This document shows, piece by piece, positions 1-6,981 of a stretch of DNA of 26,576 nt. The DNA is taken from NCBI GenBank assembly GCA_043804035.1, contig JAZDJJ010000137.1, positions 1-26,576 on the forward strand, given 5' to 3'. The notes beneath the pieces are model-generated. The model was not told the DNA's origin. It worked only from the letters and a program-made list of their open reading frames with translations, and searched no databases. Position 1 is the stretch's first letter; every line of letters starts with the position of its first letter. A program made the position numbers and the translations under genes. The stretch is from JAZDJJ01 sp043804035 (GTDB lineage: Bacteria > Bacteroidota > Bacteroidia > Palsa-948).

Positions 1-137
1 AGTTCTAAAAATACAAATAAACGTCATTGCGAAGGAGGAACGACTGAAGCAATCTGTTTTTTCATGTAGAAATAGAGATTGCTTCCTGCTTCGTGCCTCG
101 CAGTCGCAATGACGAAATCAATTTTTGGAACCGCCCT
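1..137. repeat. Palindromic repeat element, GCGGTTCC-ended, CGTCATTGCG core (copy 1, cut by window edge)
   Basis: The outer ends are TTCTAAAAATAC on the left and AATTTTTGGAACCGCCCT on the right. Inside lies an inverted pair, CGTCATTGCG near 23 and CGCAATGACG near 105, with a second inner pair around GAAGCAATCT and AGATTGCTTC. The same ends and core recur in opposite orientation at 4784-5024, so this is a dispersed element and not a simple terminator. It carries no open reading frame. The left end is missing a few bases because the window starts inside it. Confidence 0.8.
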
Positions 138-193
138 AAAGAAAGGCGGGTATATGAATAGGTTGGATTAACTAAAACGGACTCTCCGAAAAA

Positions 194-643
194 TCATTCA
201 ATCTTTGGCAATTCAATTTCATCAGCAACAATGAATGAGCCGATAAATTCCTCGGCAATCTCCTGATGAAATTTGTATGCTTCTAATCTTGTTCTAAAAT
301 CTCCAACACGAATTTTAAAATATGGCTGTTGATAATCAAGATAAGCGGGGACATCATTATACACCATAAGAAAATTTGATTTTACTTCATTGGCTTTTGC
401 TTTTTCTACGCCAAAATGAATTTGCACTCTGTATCCTTTTATTTTACTTTTCTTTGCTTCATTTAAAAGAATATGTTTTAACATTAATTCATTTACGCGA
501 TTATCCTGCACAATATTACTGTCAGCACTTCCTAAAATAATTATCTTCAATGAATCACGATTAAGCGAATCACGATTAGATGACTGGGCATTTATTGAAT
601 ATGTAATTGCCAGCAGGCAAGCGATACAAAAAATATATTTCAT
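194..643 (-). CDS. SPOR-domain secreted protein
   Basis: The 149-residue protein begins with a signal peptide (about residues 1-19, ending SINA before QSS), so it is predicted periplasmic or envelope-attached. Residues about 70-141 look like a SPOR domain: a YRVQIHFG strand, a VPAYLDYQQPYFKIRVGDF stretch and a helix with EAYKFHQEI. SPOR domains bind denuded peptidoglycan glycans, typically at the division site; that role is inferred from the family. A short NRDSL duplication sits just after the signal peptide. It is the last gene of the minus-strand block gcvT-comB-SPOR and starts 37 bases after the comB stop, so co-transcription is likely. A TACTTTCG sequence directly before the ATG could be its own weak promoter. 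Confidence 0.85.
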   Translation of the reverse strand: MKYIFCIACLLAITYSINAQSSNRDSLNRDSLKIIILGSADSNIVQDNRVNELMLKHILLNEAKKSKIKGYRVQIHFGVEKAKANEVKSNFLMVYNDVPAYLDYQQPYFKIRVGDFRTRLEAYKFHQEIAEEFIGSFIVADEIELPKIE

Positions 644-680
644 TTTACGAAAGTAATGATATATGAAGAAAACAATTTAT

Positions 681-1403
681 TTACATCTTTACCAACACTC
701 CATCTTTATAAATAGGAATCACTTTTGTTTGATTAGGAGTAAGGCAGTATCGTATATCTTTTTTTAGATTCAACATCATAAGACGTTTTTTTTGAGAGGA
801 ACAATTAAGAAATTTATAAGGATTTTTTTTAGCCATCTGATAAAGATATTTCAGTGCAAGACAGGAATCACTAAAAGTATATTTCCCCGATAGCATAGAA
901 AGTTTTTCTGTAACAGCACCGGCAAACAAAGCATCTTCCAGATTAAATTTATTTTTCCATCCTGAACAAAGCAAAAGAACATTTCGGTTTTCACATATTA
1001 ACCACGAACATAATGCATCAATGTTAAGAAAAGAACCAATTACAATTTTGTATGCATCCTTTGCTGACTCAATAGCTTGTGTTCCGTTTGTGGTAGTAAG
1101 TACAATCGTCTTTCCTTTTATATGATCTCCCATATAATGAAACGGTGAATTTCCAAAATCAAATCCATCCACCGTTACTCCGTTACGTTCGGCTCCAACT
1201 ATAATTCCCTCCGACTGATATTTTTTTGCTTCCTCAATTGAAGCAACAGGAATAACTTTCTTTGCATCGTATTCAAATGCAGTGCATATTACCGAAGTAG
1301 CACGTAGCACATCAATGATTACAACAATGCTTTCATTATCCTTGTAAATCGGATAAAGATAAGGAGAAAAACAAGTGTCGGCTGATAATTGGTTATTAAT
1401 CAC
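681..1403 (-). CDS. comB: 2-phosphosulfolactate phosphatase family protein (ComB-like)
   Basis: The 240-residue protein has ComB-family motifs: DVLRATS (31-37), GAERNG (70-75), FDFGNSP (81-87), TTTNGTQA (103-110) and NLEDALFAG (154-162). Length is normal for the family. In methanogens ComB dephosphorylates phosphosulfolactate for coenzyme M; the substrate in Bacteroidota is not settled, so only the family is assigned. The likely start is a GTG at 1403, since the next residues lead directly into the conserved CFSP segment. Its first 18 or so codons are duplicated at about 3318-3371, on the far side of the ATPase module, which implies that module was inserted at the 5' end of this gene. It probably once followed gcvT directly. 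Confidence 0.85.
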   Translation of the reverse strand: MINNQLSADTCFSPYLYPIYKDNESIVVIIDVLRATSVICTAFEYDAKKVIPVASIEEAKKYQSEGIIVGAERNGVTVDGFDFGNSPFHYMGDHIKGKTIVLTTTNGTQAIESAKDAYKIVIGSFLNIDALCSWLICENRNVLLLCSGWKNKFNLEDALFAGAVTEKLSMLSGKYTFSDSCLALKYLYQMAKKNPYKFLNCSSQKKRLMMLNLKKDIRYCLTPNQTKVIPIYKDGVLVKM

Positions 1404-1405
1404 TG
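1372..1405. repeat. Direct repeat (left copy) at the comB 5' end, possible attachment site
   Basis: This 34-base segment is identical to 3338-3371, and similarity continues at a lower level about 20 bases further into comB. The copies flank the ATPase/nuclease-like module as direct repeats. The differences in the extended part (codons 11, 13 and 14 of comB, two of them silent) suggest the two copies come from different comB alleles, as is seen when an element integrates at the end of a conserved gene and brings its own replacement end. Confidence 0.75.
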
Positions 1406-1515
1406 GTATAAATCAACATAAGGATTTGATAATTAAAAGTAACAATCAGGGGCAACATATTCAAATGCTTGTTATATTCATTCATCTGTCTTTTATGTTT
1501 TGTCCATGTTGCCAT
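1396..1515 (-). CDS. Possible 39-residue ORF coupled to the nuclease-like gene
   Basis: The stop of the 162-residue gene overlaps the ATG of this frame as TAATG, a usual arrangement for translational coupling. The frame encodes 39 residues, basic and polar at the start (WTKHKRQMNEYNKH) and hydrophobic toward the end (LPLIVTF, ILMLIY), and stops inside the comB start as GTGATTAA. It resembles no family I recognise. It could be a third small component of the module, or chance read-through between two genes. Confidence 0.3.
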   Translation of the reverse strand: MATWTKHKRQMNEYNKHLNMLPLIVTFNYQILMLIYTSD

Positions 1516-2003
1516 TAAATTTTTATTGTCACAGAAATATTTAACCGAACTTTGTATTGACTATAAAATATCTGAGATTTTTCATGAATTGCAAAGTTAA
1601 ATTGTGGATGTTTTTTGTTAGCAACAAAAGCTCTCTTGTGCCTATAATTACTTAAGTCATGGTTTGCAATAAAATGCTTTATTGTTGTTTCAATCTGATT
1701 AACGGCATCGGTTATCCAATTTTTTCTTTGGTTTTTTAATTCAACAAAAACTATGTTATCTGTGTATGTAAGCATTCCATCACAACGGTTATCCATATTA
1801 CCATCGTCTCTCAAAATGGGAATACAATTATCAATTGCCGTAAATATAATTTCAATTGCTTTATTGTTTTCTACTACTCCTATCCATTGATTCTTGTTTT
1901 CGCTGTCAATGAATGCAGGAGTTCCATTTTCATCATCACAAAGTCCAAATGATGTGTCAGTGGTATTATTCTGACAGTTATTTTGAAAAAAATTTACACT
2001 CAT
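1515..2003 (-). CDS. PD-(D/E)XK nuclease-like protein, partner of the ATPase
   Basis: The 162-residue protein has no signal peptide. The segment CDGMLTYTDNIVFVELK (74-90) has the spacing of a PD-(D/E)XK active site: D75 in a turn, then a hydrophobic strand ending E88-L-K90. A following helix contains QIETT (103-107), where such folds often carry a conserved Q. The N-terminal part has LCDDENGTPAFID and W40, a pattern I associate with uncharacterised partners of AAA ATPases. Its ATG overlaps the TGA of the ATPase gene as ATGA, so the two are translationally coupled. By analogy with ATPase-nuclease pairs such as Septu, it may cut nucleic acid when the ATPase senses infection; that is inference. 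Enzymatic activity cannot be shown from sequence. Confidence 0.6.
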   Translation of the reverse strand: MSVNFFQNNCQNNTTDTSFGLCDDENGTPAFIDSENKNQWIGVVENNKAIEIIFTAIDNCIPILRDDGNMDNRCDGMLTYTDNIVFVELKNQRKNWITDAVNQIETTIKHFIANHDLSNYRHKRAFVANKKHPQFNFAIHEKSQIFYSQYKVRLNISVTIKI

Positions 2004-3235
2004 AGCAATTCTTCTATTTCAAGTAAACTATCAAATAGTTTATTGGCATCAGATAATAATTCGTTCAGATAATTTTTATCGGAAAGAACACCTTCATAGT
2101 TGGGAAGTATTTTAATGGAACCATCTTCAGATAATTCATAAACAACAGCATTTTCAGATGGAATGCAAGAAAAAGATGGGATGATTTTTTCAAGTTTCTT
2201 TTTTAATTCATTAGATTTTTGGGATGATTTTATTTTTTGCAATACAGAATATGCTTTTAAGGCAAGTGTTAAATAATTTATAATATACGGACTATGCGTT
2301 GTAAGAATTAACTCGCTGCCTTTTGAGTAATTAGAGAACTCAAGCAATTTAAAGAGTATGTCTTTTTGAGATTTCGGAAAAAGATTTTGTTCAATTTCCT
2401 CAACAATATTTATGAAGCAATCAATAACATATTTTTTAGATAATTCTTCTAATGCTGCTTTCTTTAATTCTTCCGATAACTTTTCGTTTGCAAAAATTTT
2501 ACGAATTTCCTCTCTTATTTTATAATGTTCTTCTATACTAATTTCTTTTTTAGAAGCGTCCTTTTCCTTGTTGATAGATAAAGTAAGATTTCTTGAAACT
2601 AAAAATAAAGGCACTGATGATTGAAGTCCGCTTGAAGATTCTAATAACCTGATTTTATAATCATCTCCTATAATATTTGCAACTTTATTTAGTTTTTGAT
2701 ATTGGAATTTCAAATTTCCGATAGGTAATTCTATACTTTCGGATAGTTCTTGTTGTGCTTTGTCAAATTCTTCAAGGAATGTATAAAGCGGGAGCGGTAA
2801 TCCTTTTAATTTTTCTGGTCTGCCAACTGCGCTAAGAAAATTACGTTCAGCAGGAACATACATAATTTTTGGAATCAAATATTTTTTATCTTTCCCATTT
2901 GATTTAACATCTAATTTTCCATCTATATAATGAAAATAGTAAGTTGTTCCATTGTATGTAATTTCAGTATTTTTTTGAAAATAATTTTTAAGACGATGGT
3001 AATCACAGTAAGTTTTTTTAAATTTATTTTTTCTTATTACTTCATTCTCCGTTATGTCGCCACGATATAATGCCTTTTCAAGCCATTTGAAAGTTGAAAT
3101 TAGTTTGGCTACGCTGCTTTTACCAGTAGCTTGATTACCTATGAAAACAGTAACTTTATTTATATTCATAAAGCCATCGTTTTCTGCAAAACCAGTTTTT
3201 ATTGGTCCAAAATTTTTTATTTTTATTTTACACAT
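2000..3235 (-). CDS. AAA/ABC-type ATPase (AAA_15/OLD-like, no TOPRIM)
   Basis: The 411-residue protein starts with IKIKNFGPIK, typical of OLD/RecF-like ATPases. Visible motifs are Walker A GNQATGKS (33-40), a family strand MYVPAERNFLS (125-135), an ABC-like signature SSSGLQS (200-206), an unusual Walker B INIVEEIEQNLFP (275-287) and the H-loop LTTHSPYI (311-318). A lysine/glutamate-rich helical stretch (about 222-268) may be the coiled-coil insertion. There is no TOPRIM or HNH domain after the H-loop, so the nuclease function would have to come from the coupled downstream gene. Such ATPases often act as sensors in anti-phage systems (AriA, PtuA, GajA); membership in any named system is not shown here. 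A copy of the dispersed promoter repeat lies 24 bases upstream. Confidence 0.85.
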   Translation of the reverse strand: MCKIKIKNFGPIKTGFAENDGFMNINKVTVFIGNQATGKSSVAKLISTFKWLEKALYRGDITENEVIRKNKFKKTYCDYHRLKNYFQKNTEITYNGTTYYFHYIDGKLDVKSNGKDKKYLIPKIMYVPAERNFLSAVGRPEKLKGLPLPLYTFLEEFDKAQQELSESIELPIGNLKFQYQKLNKVANIIGDDYKIRLLESSSGLQSSVPLFLVSRNLTLSINKEKDASKKEISIEEHYKIREEIRKIFANEKLSEELKKAALEELSKKYVIDCFINIVEEIEQNLFPKSQKDILFKLLEFSNYSKGSELILTTHSPYIINYLTLALKAYSVLQKIKSSQKSNELKKKLEKIIPSFSCIPSENAVVYELSEDGSIKILPNYEGVLSDKNYLNELLSDANKLFDSLLEIEELL

Positions 3236-3258
3236 TTTCTTTTAAAAATTACTTTTAG

Positions 3259-3308
3259 CAAACCTACATAAAGTTTTTAAATTTTACATCGGTCTCAAAA
3301 TCAAAAAC
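3259..3308 (-). promoter_or_regulatory. Dispersed promoter repeat, minus-strand copy, before the ATPase gene
   Basis: Read on the minus strand this is TTTTTGATTTTGA, then CCG, an AT-rich stretch, and CTTTATGTAGGTTTG, matching copies at 5279, 8101, 19803, 23957 and 25011. It ends in TAGGTTTG (3266-3259), a match to the Bacteroidota -7 box TAnnTTTG, 23 bases before the ATPase ATG. A clear -33 TTTG at the right spacing is not visible. Confidence 0.6.
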
Positions 3309-3317
3309 AACTTACAG

Positions 3318-3371
3318 AAAAAAGATAAAGCGAAAAGCAAGTGTCGGCTGATAATTGGTTATTAATCACTG
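3318..3371 (-). pseudogene. Relic of the comB 5' end (right direct repeat)
   Basis: On the minus strand this begins GTG ATT AAT and encodes the first 13 comB residues (MINNQLSADTCFS), then diverges (LYLF instead of PYLY) and stops after about 22 codons. The 34 bases 3338-3371 are identical to the start of the intact comB at 1372-1405. It lies 42 bases after the gcvT stop, the position expected for comB in an uninterrupted gcvT-comB operon. Confidence 0.75.
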
Positions 3372-3413
3372 AGCATTAGTTATTGATTGCAGCACTGAAT
3401 GAAATTAATATTC

Positions 3414-4505
3414 TTAACGATTGTTTGATTTCAGAAAAGGAACTTTCACCACTTTTGCTTTCAGCACTTTGTTACGGATGGGAATAAAAATTTCTGTTTC
3501 GGGTTCTGAAAATTCTGTTCTCACATATCCCATTCCAATTCCTTTTTGCAGAGATGGCGATTGCGTTCCGGAAGTTACTTTGCCTATTGTATTTTCGTTG
3601 GCATCCATAATTTCATATTCGTGGCGAGGAATTCCGCGTTCAATCATTTCAAAGCCGACAAGTTTTTTTGAAACACCTTTTTCTTTTTGTGTGAGAATGT
3701 TTTTGCAGTTGATAAATTCTTTAGTGAATTTTGTTATCCATCCCAGTCCTGCTTCTATCGGAGAAGTGGTGTCATCAATATCATTTCCATACAAACAAAA
3801 ACCCATTTCCAAACGAAGTGTATCACGAGCACCAAGTCCGATTGGTTTTATTCCGAATTCTTTTCCTGCGTTCATTATTGCGTCCCACATTTTTTCAGCG
3901 TTTTTATTTTGAATATAAATTTCAAATCCGCCGGCACCTGTGTATCCTGTATTGGAAATAATTACATTATCAATGTCCGCCATTTTTTCTACATCAAAAG
4001 CATAGTATTTAATTTTTGATAAATCAATGTCAGTTAATTTCTGAAGAGTGGCAAATGCTTTGGGTCCTTGTATAGCAAACAAACTCAAATCATCACTTAT
4101 GTTTTTCATCTCAACTCCAAACTTATTATGCTTTGAAATCCAATTCCAATCCTTTTCAATATTAGATGCGTTCACCACTAAATAATATTCATTCTCATTC
4201 CAGCGATACACAAGCAAATCATCCACAATGCCACCGGTATCATTCGGCAGGCAAGTGTATTGAATTTTTTTATCAGTGAGTTTTGAAGCATCATTGGAAG
4301 TTACAAGTTGAATCAGGTCAAGGGAGTTTTTTCCTTTCAGCATAAATTCTCCCATGTGCGAAACATCAAAAATGCCAACCGCATTCCGAACGGTAAGATG
4401 TTCTTCATTCAATCCTATGTATGACACGGGCATATTGTATCCCGCGAACTCTACCATTTTGGCACCAAGAGAAATGTGTTTGGAAGTAATTGCAGTGTTT
4501 TTCAT
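3414..4505 (-). CDS. gcvT: Glycine cleavage system T protein (aminomethyltransferase)
   Basis: The 363-residue protein is a full-length GcvT. It transfers the methylene group from the aminomethyl-lipoyl H protein to tetrahydrofolate, releasing ammonia. Characteristic segments are GAKMVEFAGYNMPV near the N-terminus, GIFDVSHMGEF (about 44-54), the nucleotide/folate-binding SNTGYTGAGGFEIY (about 184-197), GLGARDTLRLEMG and the C-terminal TSGTQSPSL with IGMGYV. There are no frameshifts. The other glycine cleavage genes are not in the window. A TATTTTTG box lies 23 bases before the ATG, with TTTC about 20 bases further up, so it probably has its own promoter. Confidence 0.97.
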   Translation of the reverse strand: MKNTAITSKHISLGAKMVEFAGYNMPVSYIGLNEEHLTVRNAVGIFDVSHMGEFMLKGKNSLDLIQLVTSNDASKLTDKKIQYTCLPNDTGGIVDDLLVYRWNENEYYLVVNASNIEKDWNWISKHNKFGVEMKNISDDLSLFAIQGPKAFATLQKLTDIDLSKIKYYAFDVEKMADIDNVIISNTGYTGAGGFEIYIQNKNAEKMWDAIMNAGKEFGIKPIGLGARDTLRLEMGFCLYGNDIDDTTSPIEAGLGWITKFTKEFINCKNILTQKEKGVSKKLVGFEMIERGIPRHEYEIMDANENTIGKVTSGTQSPSLQKGIGMGYVRTEFSEPETEIFIPIRNKVLKAKVVKVPFLKSNNR

Positions 4506-4527
4506 TTTAATAAAGATTTAATAAATA

Positions 4528-4535
4528 CAAAAATA
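4528..4535 (-). promoter_or_regulatory. -7 box TATTTTTG of gcvT
   Basis: On the minus strand TATTTTTG matches TAnnTTTG and lies 22 bases before the gcvT ATG. A TTTC about 20 bases further up is a plausible -33 element. The upstream part overlaps the repeated sequence GCGTAACATCAGT. Confidence 0.55.
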
Positions 4536-4661
4536 TAATTATTCACTGATGTTACGCAGAAACATATTTTGCTTATTATTATTTTTTTTAATTACTCGTC
4601 ATTGCGAGGGTTGCCCGAAGCAATCTTACTAATCCATAACTTCTTCATATAAATCTTTTCA

Positions 4662-5060
4662 TTATGGATTAAACGCATTTATCAATGCTTCCTTTTTCTT
4701 ACGCGAACCTCCTTTTATCTGTTTTTCTCTTGCAATTGCTTCTTCAATATTATGAAATGCTTCGTAGTACACAAGTTTATGTAGGGCGGTTCCAAAAATT
4801 AGTTTCGTCATTGCGACATGACTCGTATTGATCTTGCCGAAATAAGCGACCCGCCTGCTGCGGGCAGGAGCGAAAGGGAAGCAATCTCTAATCTGCCTGT
4901 GCCGACTTGTCTGCGTGCGGACGCACAGGCAGAACACGGCAGACAGGTGGCAAGGACAAAGATTGCTTCGGGTTGCTTTAGGCAACCCTCGCAATGACGT
5001 TTATTTGTATTTTTAGAACTGCCCATATAGACATCCGCCTCGTTTCGTTTTTTATAAGAT
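4662..5060 (-). pseudogene. Broken GIY-YIG endonuclease gene, split by a palindromic element
   Basis: On the minus strand, 4782-4662 encodes LHKLVYYEAFHNIEEAIARE followed by KQIKGGSRKKKEALINAF and a stop, the typical C-terminal end of small GIY-YIG family nucleases in Bacteroidota. About 5030-5060 encodes KRGG followed by a Y-rich start if a two-base loss is allowed, resembling the family N-terminus KRGGYVYI. The middle of the protein, including the second half of the active site, is missing, and the palindromic element 4784-5024 sits exactly at the gap. The C-terminal part is clear; the N-terminal match is short and tentative. Confidence 0.6.
4784..5024. repeat. Palindromic repeat element, GCGGTTCC-ended, CGTCATTGCG core (copy 2)
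   Basis: The ends are GGGCGGTTCCAAAAATT and TTTTTAGAACTGCCC, imperfect terminal inverted repeats. Next inward come CGTCATTGCG and CGCAATGACG, then AAGCAATCTC and AAAGATTGCTTC, then GC-rich hairpins such as CCCGCCTGCTGCGGG and GCCTGTGC...GCACAGGC. The module ACTCGTATTGATCTTGCCGAAAT is inserted near 4827. No open reading frame belongs to it, so it would depend on outside enzymes if mobile. Confidence 0.75.
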
Positions 5061-5120
5061 TGCTTCGGTCGTAACCTCCCTCGCAATGACGTATTCCGTT
5101 TGCGTAACATCAGTTATTCA

Positions 5121-5278
5121 TTTATTGGTACGATAAGATAAATATTACATTTCTTCTAAAAATCCTTTTTTGATATTGATCCTATTTATTTGGTTATCTG
5201 CCTATGCCCTGCAGACAGGCGTGAGAATAGAAAATGGTATAGAAAAAAGAAATAAGTAATTAGAAAATAGTAACCTAT
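5121..5278. other. Gene-free AT-rich stretch with degraded repeat fragments
   Basis: There is no supported gene. The piece near 5150-5195 resembles the start of the dispersed promoter repeat (TTCTTCTAAAAATCC, then TTTTTTGATATTGATCC) but lacks the TAnnTTTG end, and CTGCCTATGCCCTGCAGACAGGC near 5200 forms a small imperfect hairpin. It is probably a decayed repeat copy. Confidence 0.4.
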
Positions 5279-5346
5279 ATTTCTTCTATAAATCCTCTTT
5301 GATTTTTATCCCGTTTATGTGTAATTAAAAATTTTATGTACGTTTG
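5279..5346 (+). promoter_or_regulatory. Dispersed promoter repeat, copy without insert, before the 5363 gene
   Basis: This short form of the repeat reads TTTGATTTTTATCCCG, then ATGTGTAATT, then ATTTTATGTACGTTTG. The last eight bases, TACGTTTG (5339-5346), match the Bacteroidota -7 box. They are 16 bases before the GTG start of the next gene, so transcription would start only about a dozen bases before the gene. Confidence 0.6.
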
Positions 5347-5362
5347 AAAAAAATAAATCCTT

Positions 5363-5890
5363 GTGCGCATCAATTTTTCTATAAAAATTTTTCTTTTGTT
5401 TTTTTTATTTTCTTATTTCTCCAAAAGTTATTCTCAAAGTTATCCTCAGGAAGGACTCCTTGTTAAAAATAATAAATCAGGAATGATGTGGATTTACGAA
5501 ATGGGAGCAACCGTTATATACATAAATTTTTATGAGAATGAATACAAAACAGGACAGTTAAATGCTTTGTTAGATTCTATGGTTGTGATAGGAAAAGATA
5601 CTGTTCGGTTAAAACAAATTGCAGGTGTAAGAAAAAAATCCCCGCTTCATAATACTGCCCGCATAATAGGATTGCCGTTAATGCTCATCGGCAGTGTGGG
5701 AATGGGGGATGGCATATTTGCCATGACAAGAAATGAAAATGAATTTGCTGGACCAAAACTTTTTCTCATAAGTGCAGGAATCTTTACTCTTGGATATTTA
5801 CCTTATCTATTAGAACGGAAAGATTTGGAAGTGGGAATTGGAGGAGAGTGGACGCTTGAAATTTTATGGAAAGAATTTCCTTCAAAGTAA
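5363..5890 (+). CDS. Hypothetical exported membrane protein
   Basis: The 175-residue protein begins with a strong signal peptide or signal anchor (about residues 1-24, ending SKSYSQ). Residues about 30-90 are a predicted beta-rich region with the pattern G-L-N-x-L-L-D-S-M-V-V-I-G-K-D-T-V-x-L, common in small Bacteroidota envelope proteins. Two hydrophobic segments follow (about 101-121 and 132-150). I do not recognise a named family and assign no function. The start is a GTG; no in-frame ATG lies nearby that would keep the signal peptide. It converges with the glycosyltransferase gene, with five bases between the stops. Confidence 0.7.
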   Translation: MRINFSIKIFLLFFLFSYFSKSYSQSYPQEGLLVKNNKSGMMWIYEMGATVIYINFYENEYKTGQLNALLDSMVVIGKDTVRLKQIAGVRKKSPLHNTARIIGLPLMLIGSVGMGDGIFAMTRNENEFAGPKLFLISAGIFTLGYLPYLLERKDLEVGIGGEWTLEILWKEFPSK

Positions 5891-5895
5891 ACAGT

Positions 5896-6975
5896 TCAGC
5901 ATAATTCCTTAAAACATTTTAAGTATTTTTCTTTTTGAGAATTTACGGAATATTTTTCTATCACAGTTTTTCTGCCTTCTTTGCCAATTTTATTTCTTAA
6001 ATCTTTTGATTCAATCAACATAGAAATTTTTTCTATCCATTCCTCATCACTATCAGCCAAAAAACCATTCACTCCATCCTGAACTATTTCGGTATTCACT
6101 CCTACCGGCGACATTACAGGTGGAATTTCCAAAGCCATATATTGTAACCCTTTTAATCCGCATTTGCCTTTTGCCCATTCATCATCCGGCAAGGGCATGA
6201 TACCGATGTCTATTTCAGAAAGTTCTTTTATTTCATTTTGCAAATTCCATGTATTGACTCTGATTTCAAGTTTTTTGTTTTCATAATTTACATCACCAAT
6301 CACTTTGAAATAAATTTTGTTGCCGAATTTTTCTTTTAATTTTTTCAAAACCGATAATGAGCGTTCAAAATGTTTTATAGTAGTGTGGCTGCCTGTCCAG
6401 CCAATACAAATCTTATCATCATTTTTACTGCTTTGAAATTTTTTATGATAATCTGTATCAATGGTTGTAGGAATAACAATTACATTTTGATTGAATTGTC
6501 TCGCGTAGTTAGCCAAATAATTATTTCCGGCAATTACAAAATCCGAAAGTTCTATTATCTTTTTTGTTTTGTTGGAATTTTTTATCCATTCAAACTCCTT
6601 ATTCCATTCCGAAACATTGGGAAGCCAAATGGCATCATCAAAATCAAAAATTATTTTTTTTCCTAATTTGTCAAATTGCTTTTCAAAATAAACAGAACCT
6701 GTCATAAATGCTTCACGTTGGATAAAAATAATGTCGTATTTTTTGGCTTTGCTGATGTCTTTCATTCTGCGTAAAAAACATTTTGCTATAATCATAACTT
6801 TTTTATAGTGGTTCCCTTTACTGTAGAAAATCCTGTCTTCTTTTTCGTGAAGTAAATAAGAAAGATGACATTCATATCCATTCTGATGCAAGAAATGAAA
6901 GTACTGTTCAAAACGAAATCGTTGTCCTGGTGAGCGGTTCAATCGGTGTGTAGCAATGAAAAGTATTTTTTTCAT
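5896..6975 (-). CDS. Glycosyltransferase, GT4-like (GT-B fold)
   Basis: The 359-residue protein starts KKILFIATHRLNRSPGQRFR and has the two-lobed layout of GT-B enzymes. An acidic FDFDDAIWLPN segment lies near residue 105, VIPTTIDTDYH marks the start of the C-terminal lobe (about 168), and IGWTGSHTT follows. The donor-binding region KCGLKGLQYMALEIPPVMSPVG (split here as KCGLKGLQYM, ALEIPPVMSPVG) lies near residues 268-295, with the usual EIVQDGVNGFL after it. It probably adds a sugar during surface polysaccharide assembly in the cytoplasm; donor and acceptor are unknown. It starts 6 bases after the methyltransferase stop, so the two form an operon. Confidence 0.88.
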   Translation of the reverse strand: MKKILFIATHRLNRSPGQRFRFEQYFHFLHQNGYECHLSYLLHEKEDRIFYSKGNHYKKVMIIAKCFLRRMKDISKAKKYDIIFIQREAFMTGSVYFEKQFDKLGKKIIFDFDDAIWLPNVSEWNKEFEWIKNSNKTKKIIELSDFVIAGNNYLANYARQFNQNVIVIPTTIDTDYHKKFQSSKNDDKICIGWTGSHTTIKHFERSLSVLKKLKEKFGNKIYFKVIGDVNYENKKLEIRVNTWNLQNEIKELSEIDIGIMPLPDDEWAKGKCGLKGLQYMALEIPPVMSPVGVNTEIVQDGVNGFLADSDEEWIEKISMLIESKDLRNKIGKEGRKTVIEKYSVNSQKEKYLKCFKELC

Positions 6976-6981
6976 ATATAT

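Larger units (their letters stand above)
4545..5120. repeat. Repeat-rich interval bounded by inverted CTGATGTTACGC / GCGTAACATCAG
   Basis: CTGATGTTACGC near 4549 and GCGTAACATCAG near 5103 are inverted copies. The second recurs, extended as CGTAACATCAGTTATT, near 18597. Between them lie a CGTCATTGCG half element followed by a TAATCCATAA/TTATGGATTA hairpin (about 4595-4672), the broken GIY-YIG gene, the full palindromic element 4784-5024, and another CGCAATGACG half near 5085. The interval looks like a landing site where several repeat units stacked up. Confidence 0.55.

Noticed and set aside
4808..5110. Minus-strand 100-residue frame over the palindromic element
   Set aside because: It consists of the repeat element translated; only its edge overlaps the possible GIY-YIG N-terminal relic.
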